A program made the position numbers and the translations under genes. The notes under the pieces were generated by a model. The model saw only the letters and a list, made by a program, of their open reading frames with translations, had not been told where the DNA came from and did no database searches. From contig NC_081407.1 of assembly GCF_030272615.1 (NCBI RefSeq), positions 436,948,230 through 437,012,229 on the forward strand: DNA of 64,000 nucleotides, given 5' to 3'. Shown piece after piece: positions 33,838-47,290 of the stretch. This stretch comes from Cryptomeria japonica. Its lineage: Eukaryota; Streptophyta; Pinopsida; Cupressales; Cupressaceae. The first letter of the stretch is position 1. Each line of letters begins with the position of its first letter.

Positions 33838-36800
33838 CTAGCATGGGTCATCATTAATGTTACTCCCTTGGCTTCGGTCATGAAGCAAATGCATCACAAA
33901 ATCCGAGTCCAACCTGTCACCATTGGTCCAGCTCAACTGACTCTTACTCATGACCCCTTTATTAGCAAGATAGTCAGTCGCCACATTAGCTTCTCTATAC
34001 ACATGGGATAATGCATTTATCAAAAGTTTTAATTATATCTCTACCTTTTTTAATCCACATTTCAACATTCTGAGATGGTTTAGAGGTACCCCTTAGGTAG
34101 TTAAAAATATTTTTTGAATCCCCTTTCACCCAAACACAACTAAAGTTATGATTTTTAGCAAGAATTAAGCTTTGATAAGCCCCTATGGCTTCAATAATAT
34201 GGTTGGCCTAATTGCCCAAGGGGAGCGCCACCGCTGAAAGAAAATGGCCATCGTGATCTCGCAACACTCCCCCGCAACCTGCCAGTCCAGGGTTCCCTTT
34301 AGTCGCCCTGTCAAAGTTGATTTTGGCCCACTCTTGGCGAGGTAATCTCGAGCTAATGTTGGTTCTTTTATTTAATTTAGGCTTGGCTAACTGAAAGAGA
34401 TGATTTAATTCCCAAGCATTGGCAATCTGACCTCATAATCATTAACATTTCCATTCTGATTTTGACTCTTGGTACTCACTATAGAAATATTTTCATTAAT
34501 GGCCCTGGTGATTTTCTTGAAGACAATTTCAAGCTGAAGATAAATCTCCCTAAAAAATTTGTTATTATGCTCTTTCCATAAACCCCACGCCACATGAGGA
34601 AACACAAAGGACCATAAAGTCTTCAAAACATGATTCCTAGTAAGCGATCTCCACTAATAAATAAGCTCCTTAATAGACCCAGGGAAGATCCAGCAAAGAT
34701 CCCATTTCTGAAGCACTTGGCACCATATTTCAGTAGCATAAGAGCAGTGCAAAAAGAGATGATCAACTGATTCTGCTTCCTTCAAACATAATTAACATCT
34801 ATTGGGTATGGAGAATCCTGTCTTAGAAATATTATCCGTAGTCATGATTTTGTTTAGGAAAAGAAGCCAAAAAAACATGTTAAACTTAGGAGTAAGACCT
34901 TTAATTCACACCTTTGACCACCAAGAAACAGGAGGATCAGCACAACAATCCGCAGAAGCAGTTGAAAACTTACCATTAGATGAAAAATTCCATATTAGCT
35001 CATCTTCAAATTTGTTTTCTAACCCGAAGGAGTTTAAGGACAACTACAACTGAGTAAGAGATGGGTTAACATCAAAGAGCTTCACCCATTTACCTTCCTT
35101 CCAATAAGCAGCCACCATCAGTCCAAAAGAAGCCACACAAGTATCTCTAAAAGCCCCCAGTAAAGGATCAAAAGCCAAAGGACGTTTCCCAATTCAACAG
35201 TCATCCCAAAAATGAATACTCCTCCCATTCCCCACCTTCCAGAAAGTTCCATGATTAGCCACATCCCTAGCTTTGACAATATTATTACATAGGTGTGATC
35301 CAACAAGAATATGAGCGGAATGCAAAAAATCATGAAAGGAGTGAACATTAAAGAGGTATTTGTTATGCCATAATGTATTCCATTCTCTTCTACAATCATA
35401 GGTTTGCCAAATTTGTTTAGCCAGAAGAGCAAGATCAAAAGTCTTGATACTCTGAATCCCTAGACCTCCATACTTTCAGGGTTTGTAGACACTCTCCCAT
35501 GCAACCAAAGGAATTCTCTTTCTTTCCTCTACCCCAGACCAAAGGAATCTTTTCTGAATTTTTTTAATAGTCTCTGCATATTTTGAGGGAATCTTGAACA
35601 AACTGAGAGCATACACCGGGAGGTTCTGAAGAGTGGCTTTGAGCAGCTGAACCTTACCAGCCTGATTAAGGAGGGTCCCCTTCCAGCGAGTCAACTTCCT
35701 ATTGAACCAGTCAATCAAAGAGAGCCAAAAAGTATTAGAGGATTTAGGTCCCAAAGGAAAGCCAAGGTAAGTAGAAGGAAGCAAACCAATCTTGCAATCA
35801 AGAATGTTAGCAATCTTCTTTTGCCTAGACTCAGGAGTATTAATAAAGTAGATAAAACTTTTAGCTTTGTTAACCATCTGTCCCGAAGCCTTTTCATAGA
35901 GGCTAAGGGTGGATTTAATAACTCTAGCCTTCCCAAAAAAGGAGCTCCCCATTAAGATTGTGTCATCCACAAACTGTTGGTGAGAACAGGTCAAGTTAGC
36001 AGAGGAAGGCTTCAAACCTTTCAGAGATCCTTCCAACACCTATTTATGAATAAATCTGCCTAGACTTTCAACCATGATAGTAAACAAAATTGGGGATATA
36101 GGGTCACCCTGCCTTAATCCCCTTGAGGTTCTAAAGAAATGAGAAGGTGAACCATTGACAATAACAACAGTAGAAGCAATAGAGATAAGCTGCTAGATTA
36201 GACTAATGACTTTACCCGAAAATCCAAAGGCTTGAATAATTTTTTTCAAAAAACACCAATCCACCCTATCATAAGCCTTTGCAATGTCCAATTTCAGCAA
36301 GAAACCCAGAGATTTAGCCTCCATCAACGAATGAATATTCTCATGAACAATGATGATAGAGTCAAGGATTTGTCTCCCTGGGACGAAGCCATTATGTTGA
36401 GGAGATATCGAAAAGGGGAGAACCCGCAACAACTGCGATTTGAGAACTTTGGAAATGATTTTGTAAAATGAATTGCACAAACCGATAGGTCTAAAAGCAT
36501 CCAAAGAGTTATCTCCATGCATTTTAGGAATGAGAACAATGAAGGTTGCATTCAATTCCTTAAGCCAAGTCCTAGCTCCAAAAAACTCTTTAACAGAGGA
36601 AAACCATCAGGGCCAGGGGCTTTATTGCCATTAAAGGAGAAGACAACAACTTTGATTTCCTCATTCAAGGGAATAGCTACCAAGTTGTGGTTCTGATCAT
36701 TAGAAAGCACCTTAGGAATAACATCTGCCAAAATAACTTGGGCATTCGGATCCAACATAGGATCTACCTTTAAAAGATCCCTAAAAAACTCCACATCAGC

Positions 36801-37990
36801 TTCACTAATTTCCTCTTCCTTCTCTATCCTTCTACCATTTTTGACAAGGTGATCAATTATATTGGTTGCTCTATGTTTGAGAGTAGTGACATGAAAAAAT
36901 CTTGTGTTTTTATACCATCTTTAAGCCATAAAGACCTTGACCTTTGTCTCCAAAAGATCTCTTCACAGGAAATGATACTATGGTATTTAGGCAAGACATC
37001 ACTTTCATTCGCAAAATTGTCACCCACATATCCTTTTATTTGTATCTTATCTTGAATGAGGTTCAACTCCACTTGAAGAGCTGATTTTTGCAAGAAAATG
37101 TCGCCAAAGATCTCATTTTTTCATTTTTTAACCATCTCCTTCACAAATCTTAGCTTTTTAGCTATACGAAACATAGTTGTACCATCAATTTGAACACTCT
37201 GCCACTTCTCCACACTATTATACAAGCTAGGATGGGATAACCACATCTTCTCAAATCTAAAAGGAAACTTTCTACGTTGCCCACCTTTGGGTTCAGCCAT
37301 AAGGCTGATAGGATAATGATCTGAGCCTACTCTAATCATAGAATTCAAAGAACAAGAGTAATGTTGAATCCAATCAATAGAAATTAAGGCCCGATCCAAT
37401 CTAACTTGAATCAATTCAACCCCAACTCTACGATTTGACCAAGTGAAAGAGGCTATAGACAAGTCAAGATCAATAAGGCACTAATCATTGATAAAATTAG
37501 CCAAATCCTATTTTCTATCAAGCTGTATTTGAGAACCCCCAAATTTCTCTCACTCCTAGAGAGGAGTATTGAAATCTCCAATAACCAACCAAGGGATATT
37601 ATGATGGTTACAACAAAAAGAAGAAAGTCTAGCCCAAAATTTTCTCCTAAAGACTTTGTTGTTAGGCGCATAAATATTAGATAGTATTCAAGAAAAACCA
37701 TCCCTAGTGTGTTTAAACAATGTAGCAACATATCTATCATCATGACAAAGAGGAACACCTTGAATAAAATAAGAATTCCAGAAAGTGACGGATCCTCCAG
37801 AAGCCCCATTAGAACTACTTCCTTGAGATTCGCAAAATTTGAAATACTTAATTTTCTCCACTCTTTCTTTAGACATTTTAGCCTCTTGAATAAGCAAAAT
37901 GTTCGGTCTATGATCCCTAGCCAAATTACGAACTATGTCTTGTTTATGACAACTATTCATACCTCTAATATTCCAAGATAAAATCTTCAT
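33838..37990 (-). pseudogene. LINE A ORF2: endonuclease, reverse transcriptase, RNase H
   Basis: ATG at 37990. Endonuclease: MKILSWNIRGMNS, LLIQEAKM, LVIGDFN, RLDRALIS, GSDHYPI. RT: NGNKAPGPDGFP, FRPIGLCNSFYKIISKVL, FVPGRQILDSI, LLKLDIAKAYDRVDW, RGLRQGDPISP, QFVDDTILM (the F-V-D-D catalytic box), YLGFPLG. A degraded linker region follows, then RNase H remnants ending with HVYREANVATDYLA. At least six stops or frameshifts. Both catalytic cores are recognisable, but the copy cannot make a full protein. Confidence 0.88.
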
Positions 37991-38163
37991 TTCTTACCAG
38001 GAGAGTTAAAAAGACTTTTATGGATCATCTTTTGTGATCCATCCACAATGTTTTGCATACACTCCTGCTCTCTTTGCCATCTATTGGATTTCCTACCCGC
38101 GCTTCGAGAAGGCCCACAATCTGCTCTGACTCTATTCCTAGTAATGACACCAACACCAGATTT

Positions 38164-39780
38164 CTACTGCCTTTTCTTCTTCTTCTTTTCCACTTTAGTA
38201 TAGTTCATCTCATCGTCAAACTCAATCTGCTCCAGACTTATATTCTCTATTTCCTTAGGGGATTGCATCGAATCCAAAATAACCATATTCTGGTCCAAAT
38301 CAGAATGACCTCCATTAGAATTTTGAGATGAAGAATCACCCAAAATGGGGGTCTTAATCAATCTTGAAAGAATATTTCCAAAAGAAGAGCCCAAAATCGA
38401 TGAAGATTGATGGTCCTTGAAAGTACAGATAGGGTTCACCCCTTCCCCTTCAGCCTCACTTCTTCTGGTACTAGGAGAAATGCACCTGGAACCAGCCTCA
38501 TTCGGGTTCATTTTTCCCTCCTCCAAACCATCTTCCATATCTTCCTCCTTAGTATCAGCCATGTGGACAACTCTAACAATATTTTCTTCTTCCCCCTGTA
38601 CCGGGGCATTACATCAATCATCTTTTTGGTCCTTCTCCTTTGTCTCTCTATTCTGCACTTCTTGTATATTTTCAGTACCATTTTCCTCCCGACCTTTCTT
38701 CTAAGTGCCCATAATATGCTCAGAGTGATGAGCATCCCCTCTGACATTGCTATCTTTTTGGACCTCATTAGGATTTTTAGGCAACTTGTTATCTTTTCTA
38801 GCATTGCTATCCACATGGACCTCATTAGGCATATCGGGTTTGTTATTTTCCTTACTATCCTCATCCCCATTCAACACTTTCTTAGGCTTCCAAACCCTAG
38901 GGCCTTTATTACCATTTTCATCTTTCTTATTGTTCTTAGGGCACCTCTTTGCCCAATGTCCAGCCTTCTTGCACAAGAAACAGACAAAAGGCAGCAATTA
39001 ATACTCAATGACCTGGAACAATGATCCCAGCTTCGAAATGAGTTCAATTGAGGAAGGAAGATCCTTAGATCTACTAACCCCCACACAAATCCTAGCATAA
39101 ACCATTCTTTTCCTTGCAGCCATCATAGGGTCAATCGAAAGCAGCTCCCCAAACACTCCAACAATACCCTTAAAGATGACTTCATGCCAATATTCTAAAG
39201 GGAGCCCCAGGAGTTTCACCCATACAGGAACTATTTCAAAAAAGGCATCTGACATATCCATATTAGGAGCCCATTTTTTTAGGGTTAAGGAAGATCTTCC
39301 CATAGCCCATGGTCCTCCACAAAGGATCGTCGGGATATCTTCAGCATGGGAGAACGCAAAGGAGAAAAAACCCCACGTAAGAGCAGAGATATCAACCTGT
39401 CCTTTAAGCTTCCATCTACGACTTACAAATACCCTTACCACATCAATGTTGGGTTTGGGCCCAAAAAATCTCCCAACAAGGGTAAGCTCCATAATAGAAA
39501 TATTATGGTCTATCACTTGATCCGAAATCAAAAGAGTCACCTTACTGCTATCCTTATCACAAATGATAGAGACATGGGGGAAGGAAGACTTCCTAGTAGG
39601 TTTGACTCCAAACAAAGATGCCCAACGATTCTCTATAGCACCAACTAGAAAAGCACGCTCAGTGACCCCCTTGATAGGTTGATTCAACCAAGGATCACGT
39701 GAGGAGACCCTATCACGAGGCCCCTCCTTAGAAGGTACCTTCCTAGTGGCCCCGTCACCCGGATCCCCACCATCTTTAGA
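38164..39780 (-). pseudogene. LINE A ORF1: DUF4283-like nucleic-acid-binding protein with zinc knuckle
   Basis: The N-terminal part (from ~39780) contains LVGRFFGPKPNIDVVRVF, WGFFSFAFSHAEDIPTILCGGPW and WVKLLGLPLEYW, typical of DUF4283 in plant L1-type LINE ORF1. A stop (TAA, ~39000) precedes CFLCKKAGHWAKRC, a C-x2-C-x4-H-x4-C knuckle. A charged tail rich in Lys/Asn/Asp/Glu follows, with frame changes, to a final stop at 38164. The role in the family is RNP formation with LINE RNA. Confidence 0.8.
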
Positions 39781-39940
39781 TTCAACATCTTCCTATTTAT
39801 ATGAACCGCTAGCTAGTAAACAGGATGGAACACCAACTCCTGGAAGCCCCAGTGGAGAACCAACAACAATAGCAACCACTTCAACCCTACCAAGACCACC
39901 CTAAAACCCTCGCTCCATGACAAAAGATTATGCTCCTTGA

Positions 39941-39959
39941 ATTCACAAATACATTTGTT
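39941..39959. repeat. LINE A target-site duplication (5' side)
   Basis: ATTCACAAATACATTTGTT, identical to 31778-31796. Confidence 0.92.
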
Positions 39960-40348
39960 AATGTAAAGAGTGGAAATACAAATTATGTAAAACAAAAACA
40001 ATGCAATGCAAGATCCAAATTCACATTTACTCAATAAAGTCAAAGATCTATGCATAGAGTCAAATGATAAATAATAATACCTTAGCAAAGACCTTAGATT
40101 GATCCATTATTTCTTTGATATTTACTTGAATGTTTGATATGTGGGTTGCTCTCATAATTTAGGCATCACCATGATAGTACAATGATGTTTGGATGTTAGC
40201 TTGATACTTGATAATTGATGTTTGATAATAGATGCTTGATACTTAATACTTATAACGGATGCTTGATAATGATTATGCTCTTGATAATGCTCTAGTGAAA
40301 AATGAATGAGTGAAGGGTTTTATTTATATGTTTCACATAACATGTGAG
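39960..40348. other. Noncoding stretch with CTTGATA-type short repeats
   Basis: Between the LINE A duplication and the next LTR. Degenerate TTGATA/GCTTGATAAT words repeat at 40115-40295. No gene seen. Confidence 0.4.
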
Positions 40349-41502
40349 TGTAGCATCCTAAAATCGCACCCTTGTATAATTTTGACCACATTAGGTCCCT
40401 ACCTTAGCGTTTGTGCCACTTGGTCTGATTGGGACCTGATTATGCTCATGCCCCTGATGAATTACATCATTTTTTACTTTTTCTATGCACTTGGCATCTT
40501 TGCCTAGCCCTAAATAGGGTTAGGACTAGGGAACCACACTTTGGTCCCCCCTAATTTGGGCCCTCTTTAACCCCTTTGCCCTATTTAAAAAATGAGTTGG
40601 AATTCTAGCTTCGTGTCGGCTCATGTAAGGAATTAGCAAGTTTTTCGATGGGTGAGTATAAAAGAAGTTTTTCCCCTCTCATTTGACATCTATCAATCAT
40701 CTATCAAGCATCTGAAAATCATATGACATCAAACATTCAAGCGTTCAAGAGCAATTGAACATTAATTAGTTTTCCTTCAAGCCTTGGAGCAACAATAAAG
40801 TCAAGAATCAAGCATTGAAGTAGACATCTTCATCCTATTTTGTTGAAGACTTCATTAAGCCTTAATTACATGTGGAGAAAAACAAAACTTCACAATGAGG
40901 TATATCATTTGATATTCAGTCATTATTCAACATCTCCCTCAAAAGGATAATCTTCCATTACAACAATTTTAATTATCTTTATCTCAATTCCATGGTTAAT
41001 TCCAAAATCAGGGTTTGACCTAAGGCAAACCCTTATTCCCAATCTATTTTCTTTTCTTTATGTGTGAAGGAAACAAGTACGGAGTTGTGATCTTCTAAAT
41101 AGGCATTATTTGCAGAGACGAATCAACCCTCTTTGTTGTGCAAAAAGCTAGGAGGACCAGAGCAATGGGCACTCTAGTCTCAGGATTTTTGGAGCTTTTC
41201 AAGGATCGGGTCTGAATCTACTTATATTTTTCAGATCTAGGTGCGTGCCTCAATCCGACAACTGTAACTCATTGTTTCCGCATTTTTACATTTATTTTTA
41301 GCTCTTTCCCCTAATTTCAGCATTTCAACTCACAAAAGAGGGCAAAAAAAATTCACACTCCCCTAAATCCAATCAATATTCAGTCTTTATCATTTTTTAT
41401 TTGTGTATGAACCTATTGGATTCCCCTCCTCTTTTGAATGTAATGGTAAATTAGCGATTTTCATCCCTTTCATGGTGGAAACCCTAATTTTTCACTATTA
41501 CA
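40349..41502 (+). repeat. 5' LTR of G1
   Basis: TGTAGCATCCTAAAATCGCA... to ...TTTTTCACTATTACA. GAGTATAAAAGAAG near 40651-40664 is a good TATA box. Its start matches the minus-strand start of the G2 LTRs (TGTAGTGTCATAAAATTGC). Confidence 0.75.
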
Positions 41503-41520
41503 TTTTGGTGAACCCAACTC
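41503..41520 (+). promoter_or_regulatory. Primer-binding-site region of G1
   Basis: TTTTGGTGAACCCAACTC directly follows the LTR. G2 has TTTTGGCGAACCTGACG at the same place. A TGG start is as expected for a tRNA CCA end; I do not assign the tRNA. Confidence 0.5.
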
Positions 41521-42129
41521 TATACACCTTTAATTCTGATTTATGTTCTCAGATCTGAGTGTTTATGCAATTTAAAATTTAATTTTTCATTTACAAGTTT
41601 GATTTCCTTGCAAATTTTGAAAATTTAAAGGTTAATTTCACTAAAAACCCTAATTTTTAAATTTAAAATTGAGCTTGTGAATTGCTTAATTTGGATTAAT
41701 TATTTCAGATATGGGTGTGTTTCAATCTCAAAAATCAAATTTTCACTTACAAGTTTAATTTCAAATTTAAATTTTAAAATTAAGTAGTTAATTTTCAAAA
41801 ACCCTAATTTTAAATTTTTTAAAAATTGATCTTGTAGGTTGTTTAAATTTTGAATTTATCATTTTAGAGCTGCCTCAAATTCAAAATTGCAATCTTAAAT
41901 CAAATTTCAAATTTTAATTTTAAAATTAAGTGGTTAATTTCAAAAACCATAAATTTTTTAAATTTAAATTAACCTTGTGGGTTGCATTATTTTTCACAAC
42001 TATTCTTTATCTTTTCAATCAATTTGCTTATTTAATTGAATAATCATTTTTCTAAAATTTTGCACTATTCAATTATTTTGTAAGTTTAAAATTTCAAATT
42101 TCAAATTTTTAATTTCCCTTCTTTAGTGC

Positions 42130-43640
42130 ATGAGTTTTAGTACTATTAGTCCAACCTATAATATTCCTGAGAGAAGAAGTTGTAGAATTAAGGCTTTCAA
42201 AGGTTTAATTACCATGGAGATGGAGCCTAATTTGGATAACTTATTCCATGAGTATGTTTGTGGTTCTTCCAATCCTACAAATAACCCTGTTTATCCTCAT
42301 TCTTTCCTTAATACTCATGATGTGGATGAATCACTAACTAGGGTGTCTGTTGACCAATAAGCGAAGATTGACAATCAATTTGAAAATCTTCAACAATGGA
42401 TGTGTCAACAATACCCGAAAAGTAAGGCTCTACCATTGATTGAAGGATTTAAAAGAATGGTTCAAAGTGATAAACTTGGTGTTGATCTCTTGTGTGGTAT
42501 TTCTCATATTGTCGATACTAATATTATGCTTATGAAGAATTGTGTTGAAGTCCTTGGTTACACACAACCTCCTGGTCAAGTTAATCATTCTATTCCTTTG
42601 ATTACTCTTATGGCTAGTGTTCCCACCTTTACATACAACATCATGGATACCTCTACACAAAATGCCATACCTACCCATGTTAGTCAAAGGGCCAATTCCT
42701 CTAATCATAATTCCTTCATACCTCCTCCTATGAGTCTTCCATTCATTACCCAATCATCTCCCATACCTACTTATCATAGTATCCCATTGCCTTATTCTCA
42801 AGCTCCTCCTTCATTCAACAATGTTACCCCTCCTCAATCCAACATGTCCAATTTCAATCCTTCCATCAAAGCTACCATCAACAATCTAGTCCAAACAATG
42901 TCTTCCTTACAACAACAAATCGCTTCTATGAATCAATCTAAGTATAATGTGCCCACATTTGATTTAGCGAGCCCATTATCCGAGCTATCCCTCCTAAACA
43001 TGTCAAAGTCTCTCAATTGGAGCTTTATAATGGAAAAGGTGATCCCTTGACTCATGTTAAAACATTTCAAACTTTGTGTAGTGACTTTTCTCATAATCAA
43101 AGATTGTTGGCCGAATTGTTCACTAGAACACTATGGGAGAAAGCTTTGCAATGGTATTGTTCTTTGCCTCCCTATTCTATTACTTCTTTTCAACAATTAG
43201 CTAATGCTTTTATTCAACAATTTCACAATAATATTGGTCCTAAGATTAATTTGACTAATTTGATGCATTGCAAGCAAGGTGTTAAAGAAAAAGTGACTGA
43301 TTTTATTGGTAGATATAAACATTTGTATTCTCAAATTTCTTTTCCTGTGTCTGATCAAGATATTCAAATAATTTTCATTTCTAATTTGCAAAAAGATATT
43401 AGGGATAGACTTCTCTTTTCTAATTTTACTTCCTTTACGTAGTTGTGTGCAGTACTTCACAATTATCACCTTACCGTGAGTCAATTGGAACAATCATCTT
43501 CAATGGCTCCGAATGATAAAAGTGAAAGTGCTCAGCAACCTTTTGCGAAGTTCAAACTGAATAAGGGAATCATCAAGTTCAATGACAACAACAACACTCA
43601 AGTAGTAGCTGCAAAAACAAGTGTGCCTCCTTTGTCCAAA
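42130..43640 (+). pseudogene. G1 gag
   Basis: ATG at 42130 (MSFSTISPTYNIPERRS). A stop at 42358 and a frame change near 43017 break the frame. A Pro/Ser/Thr-rich stretch precedes the gag domain proper: LYNGKGDPLTHVKTF, LFTRTLWEKALQWY, FNNIGPK-like and DFIGRYKHLYSQI, the Retrotrans_gag pattern of Ty3 elements. A stop at 43441 is followed by LCAVLHNYHLTVSQLEQ. It would form the particle capsid. Confidence 0.75.
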
Positions 43641-44640
43641 TAATTTAGAAAAGAATTCACTCCTCTTAATGGATCTTTGCATAGTATTATGACACAATTG
43701 TTACAAAGAAATGTGTTAAAACTTCCCCCTATTAAACCAATTGACACAACTAAGCCTTTGTCACTTTCCTTTGATTCCAAAGCCTTTTACCAATATCATC
43801 TTCAACCTGATGATGACATTGAAAAGTGTTATTCCTTGAGAAGTAAGATTCAAGAATTTATTGATAATAATACCATATTTGTAGCTGGTGTGAATAATAC
43901 AAAAAACAAATACATAGCTCCTCCTAATTAAAATCTTCAAATTTCACTAATCCTTTACCTTCCCATCCCACTAATGTGATTGTGATTGATCGTCTCGCCT
44001 TCTCTCCCAATGATCTTGGCCTCGAGTCTAATAATGTGGTGAACCTTATTGATAAAAATGAGCCTCCTAAAGACTTATGCATCACATTTGATCCTATTGA
44101 GACTATTGAAGCACTCAATGACCCATTATATATCATTGTGAGAATCAAAGGCATACCCTCTTGAGGGGTGTTCATTGATCCAGCTTGTATGGTTAATGTG
44201 ATAACTAAAAAAAATCTTTATACTTTCAATTGCATCAAGTGACATATGAGAAATCTGATGTGGTGATTAAAATCTTTGTTGGTTTCTCTTGTCCTGCCTT
44301 TGGTTCTATTTCTCTTCCCATTGATGTTGGTACTAAAGCTTTAGATATTAAGTTTTCTATAATTCCTATATCAGAACAATTTCGTGTGAAGTTGGGACAT
44401 CCTTGACTCTCTTCCATGAAAGCGATCCCTTCTACTATTTATAAATGCTTGAAATTCCCTCTTGATGGCAAGATCATAACTATTAATCATATCATGTACC
44501 AACCCATGATTAGGCAAAGAGATGATTGTCTTGATTATTTTTGGTCCAAACAATTCCAACCTCTTAAACCAAGAAGTGATTCTCTTTTGCAATCTTATAA
44601 AAAATGGAAAAATGAGATGATCTCATCTTTGTGCAAACCT
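43641..44640 (+). pseudogene. G1 aspartic protease region, degenerate
   Basis: Contains DPLYIIVRIKGIPS, then after a stop GVFIDPACMVNVITKKNLYTF where family members usually have a D-x-G-S/A active-site turn. MKAIPSTIYKCLKFP and DGKIITINHIMYQP follow, a tail typical of plant Ty3 protease regions. Multiple stops and an altered active-site turn show inactivation. Confidence 0.65.
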
Positions 44641-44689
44641 AGGAATCTAACACTTAGTCTTCCTCCAACTAATGATCATTTTCCTCTTC

Positions 44690-44870
44690 TTATGGATAAG
44701 TCTATTCTTCCTCCTAAGGATAGAGATGTTCTTTATCCTAAGGAAGAATCTATTTCTTCTCTTAAGGATGAGTCTATTCTTCCTCCTAAGGATAGAAAAG
44801 CTCTTCCTCCTAAGTGTCAATCTATTCCTCCTTCTAAGGATAAACATATTATTCCTCCTCCTCATGATGG
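44690..44870 (+). repeat. Pro-Pro-Lys-Asp coding tandem repeat in G1
   Basis: About seven degenerate ~24-27-bp units around CCTCCTAAGGAT encode ILPPKDR, SLKDE, LPPKCQ, PPSKDK. Probably a low-complexity linker after the protease. Confidence 0.65.
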
Positions 44871-45224
44871 ACCTTGTCTCCTTCCCACGCCTTTTATTCC
44901 TCCTTTATATGGTGTGGTTCTTCCTCCTATGTCTTACAAAAGGGAAGCAACAGGCCTTTCCTATTGTCCAACCTAAAAGACCTTCTCCTATGCATCCTTC
45001 CTTCAAAGAAGAAAATAAGCCTACACCTGATGAACCTAAACCTTCATAACCTTTAGCTAAAACTAAATGAAACCATTGTGCAAGAGAATGCCAATAGAGA
45101 TGTCATGTGAGGGCTCACGCACTTGCTTCTCAAAATATTTCTTCCTCGAAGACACCTCCCCGAAGACACCAAGTCTTGATATAATACCATTTGTTCAATC
45201 TTCTCCTAATGAAGAGGTTCAATA

Positions 45225-46075
45225 TGTAAGGTCCCACTAGTCCTAACCCTAATTTATCCTTCATAATTGAATCACAATTACAATCTAATTATATTTCCAT
45301 TAATGCACATGCAAAATTTAAGTTAACTAACATGCATTCGAATAAATTAAGTGAAACTTAATATTCATGCGATGTACATCTAGCATGCAATACTTATCAT
45401 GCAACGTAGAAAAAGTGAAGCAGAAGTAAAGTTTGCATGAATTATCACAAAATTAGATTAACATGCAAAAATCCATAATTAAGTACGAACATGCATGTAT
45501 CATGAAACGAAAATTAATCAAAGGAAAGTAAATCATGCACAGAAAGATGCATGTTAGTGGATTAGTAGGTTAGTGGTTTTTCTCTTCTTTCTATTAGTTA
45601 CATTTGCATTGCGAGTTTATGTTTCATTTGCATCATTAGACCACATAGGTCCTTTACATAGGCTTTTCATGAGACCATTATGGTCAATTACAATAAAGAT
45701 ATAATACAATATATATTTTACAATCATTACATACATGATTTCTTTGATTCTTTGTCTTCGGATGTGTCATCTCCATTTCCATCGGACTCAACTCCATTTG
45801 CAAATCTGGAAGACGAACATATGACCTGGGCATTTTATCCACCCAACCAAATGAAGCTCACACTTCTCGTTCCTCATGACAAAATCTCCTAGCAAATTGG
45901 AATCAACTGGTGGGAATGGAACCAGTGCATGCATGTAGTATCTAACAACCAAACTGTTGAACTTAGCTACATGTGTTATGGCAGGGAGAAAAATTAAGAA
46001 TTTATTGGCCAATATTCCTTATTTGGGTAGGTGAAAAGAAAAATCACCCTTTCATGATTAATCCCATAATCAAGC
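45225..46075. other. Noncoding stretch, possible LTR start
   Basis: Begins TGTAAGGTCCCACTAGTCC exactly where G1 sequence ends, which looks like an LTR start (left flank CAATA). No matching end was found before G2 inserts at 46076. No gene seen. Confidence 0.35.
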
Positions 46076-47267
46076 TGTAAAGTGGAAAATTGAACCCTAG
46101 TGACTCCCCACCTAGGAGAGAGAAAGGAAGTCACTAGGATGATTTTCACTTGGGGGAAACCTTACATTAAAAGAGGGGCTTGAATCCACTGGATCCAAAT
46201 CCAAGGAGAATAAAGATGTGAATATCAAGTGGATGGCAAGGGTTGAAGTGTGTTTTGCCCTCTTTTGTAAATAGGAAAGTTGACTTGTTGATTATGTGGA
46301 ACAAAGAGAGAAAATGAGTGAAATGAGGTGCTACTGGTTTGCGATCGTGCTATAACTTTGGATCTGAGCTAATTAGATTGATAAGAATCTGCCCTACAAA
46401 TTCAGAGAAAAATCATCGGGACCGTGGCGAAAGTGTATATGGTCCTCCGAAAAATCCGTGAAACGAAAAGGGGTTTTTAGCCTTCGTAAGTGGAGTCCAA
46501 ATTTGAAACACATAGCTACGCACCTGCAACCTACACACATAAAAAAAAAAGGGGGGGGGGGGAGAGAAAGGTTGTGGACAGGGGTTTTCTTTAGTCAAAC
46601 CCGGGTTGAGGAATCAACCTTGAAAGAAAGTAATTGCAAATGCTGAAATGTAAATAATGAAATTGTATACCTTGTAGATCTGCAATTTGTCGATGATGAT
46701 TGCTTTGCTTCTTGAATGTAATCACAAGTGTTGCATGAAATGGCATGCAACGTGACAAAACCCTAACACACACACATGCTTGCAAATGAATATTATAATA
46801 TTGCTCCAATGGATGAATGAAGAAGACTTGAATGCTTGAATGCTTGATAATGATGATGGAGGTTGCCTAGCTTGAACTTCGCCTATAGAGTATCTCATGT
46901 ATGTTTTCCTCCTTTTTTTTGCAAATGAGAAAACCAAATCCCTTTTATACATGCCTAGAGGATTAATTTTCATTCATCGAAAGCCAACAAAGAGGAGTGC
47001 AAACCCCAAAGGTCAAATTATGCATAGGGGGCTGGGCAGACCCATCTTAGGGTCACCCTAAGGAGTGGGGACATGGGTGCCACGCCCCTATCTTGCCCTA
47101 TTTTGGGGCCCAAATAGGGTCTAAGGCAGAAACAAAGCCTAGACAAAGAGGGTTTAAAGGGTGAAAATGCAGGAAAGGGGTCTTGGTTAGGAAGGAGGAT
47201 GTCATCGCTAAGGTGAGGACCTCAAATGTGGTTAAAATTTTTAGGGTCGCAATTTTATGACACTACA
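46076..47267 (-). repeat. 3' LTR of G2
   Basis: TGTAAAGTGGAAAATTG... to ...TTTTATGACACTACA on the plus strand. TATA motif TGTATAAAAGGGA on the minus strand near 46945. Contains an A10-G12 run (~46542-46563) absent from the other LTR. Confidence 0.85.
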
Positions 47268-47290
47268 TTTAGCCCCCACTTTAGCGGGAG
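47268..47290 (-). promoter_or_regulatory. Polypurine tract of G2
   Basis: The minus strand reads AAAGTGGGGGCTAAA immediately before the 3' LTR start TGTAGTGTC. Confidence 0.65.

Larger units (their letters stand above)
31797..39940 (-). mobile_element. LINE A, near full-length non-LTR retrotransposon with three coding segments
   Basis: Bounded by a perfect 19-bp duplication, ATTCACAAATACATTTGTT, at 31778-31796 and 39941-39959, so about 8.1 kb was inserted by target-primed reverse transcription. Order on the minus strand: ORF1 (DUF4283-type domain, CCHC knuckle), ORF2 (AP endonuclease, RT, RNase H), a third ORF, and a short 3' tail ending near CCTATTTTTGCTTTAATCTAA. All ORFs carry stops or frameshifts. 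The 3' end is shared with LINE B. Confidence 0.9.
40349..45224 (+). mobile_element. G1: Ty3-type LTR element, 3' part missing (5' LTR, gag, protease)
   Basis: 5' LTR 40349-41502, PBS-like sequence, then a gag-protease region. No reverse transcriptase, RNase H, integrase or 3' LTR follows; similarity stops near 45224 where different sequence (TGTAAGGTCCC...) begins. LTR termini and PBS resemble those of G2, so both belong to one family in opposite orientation. Confidence 0.75.
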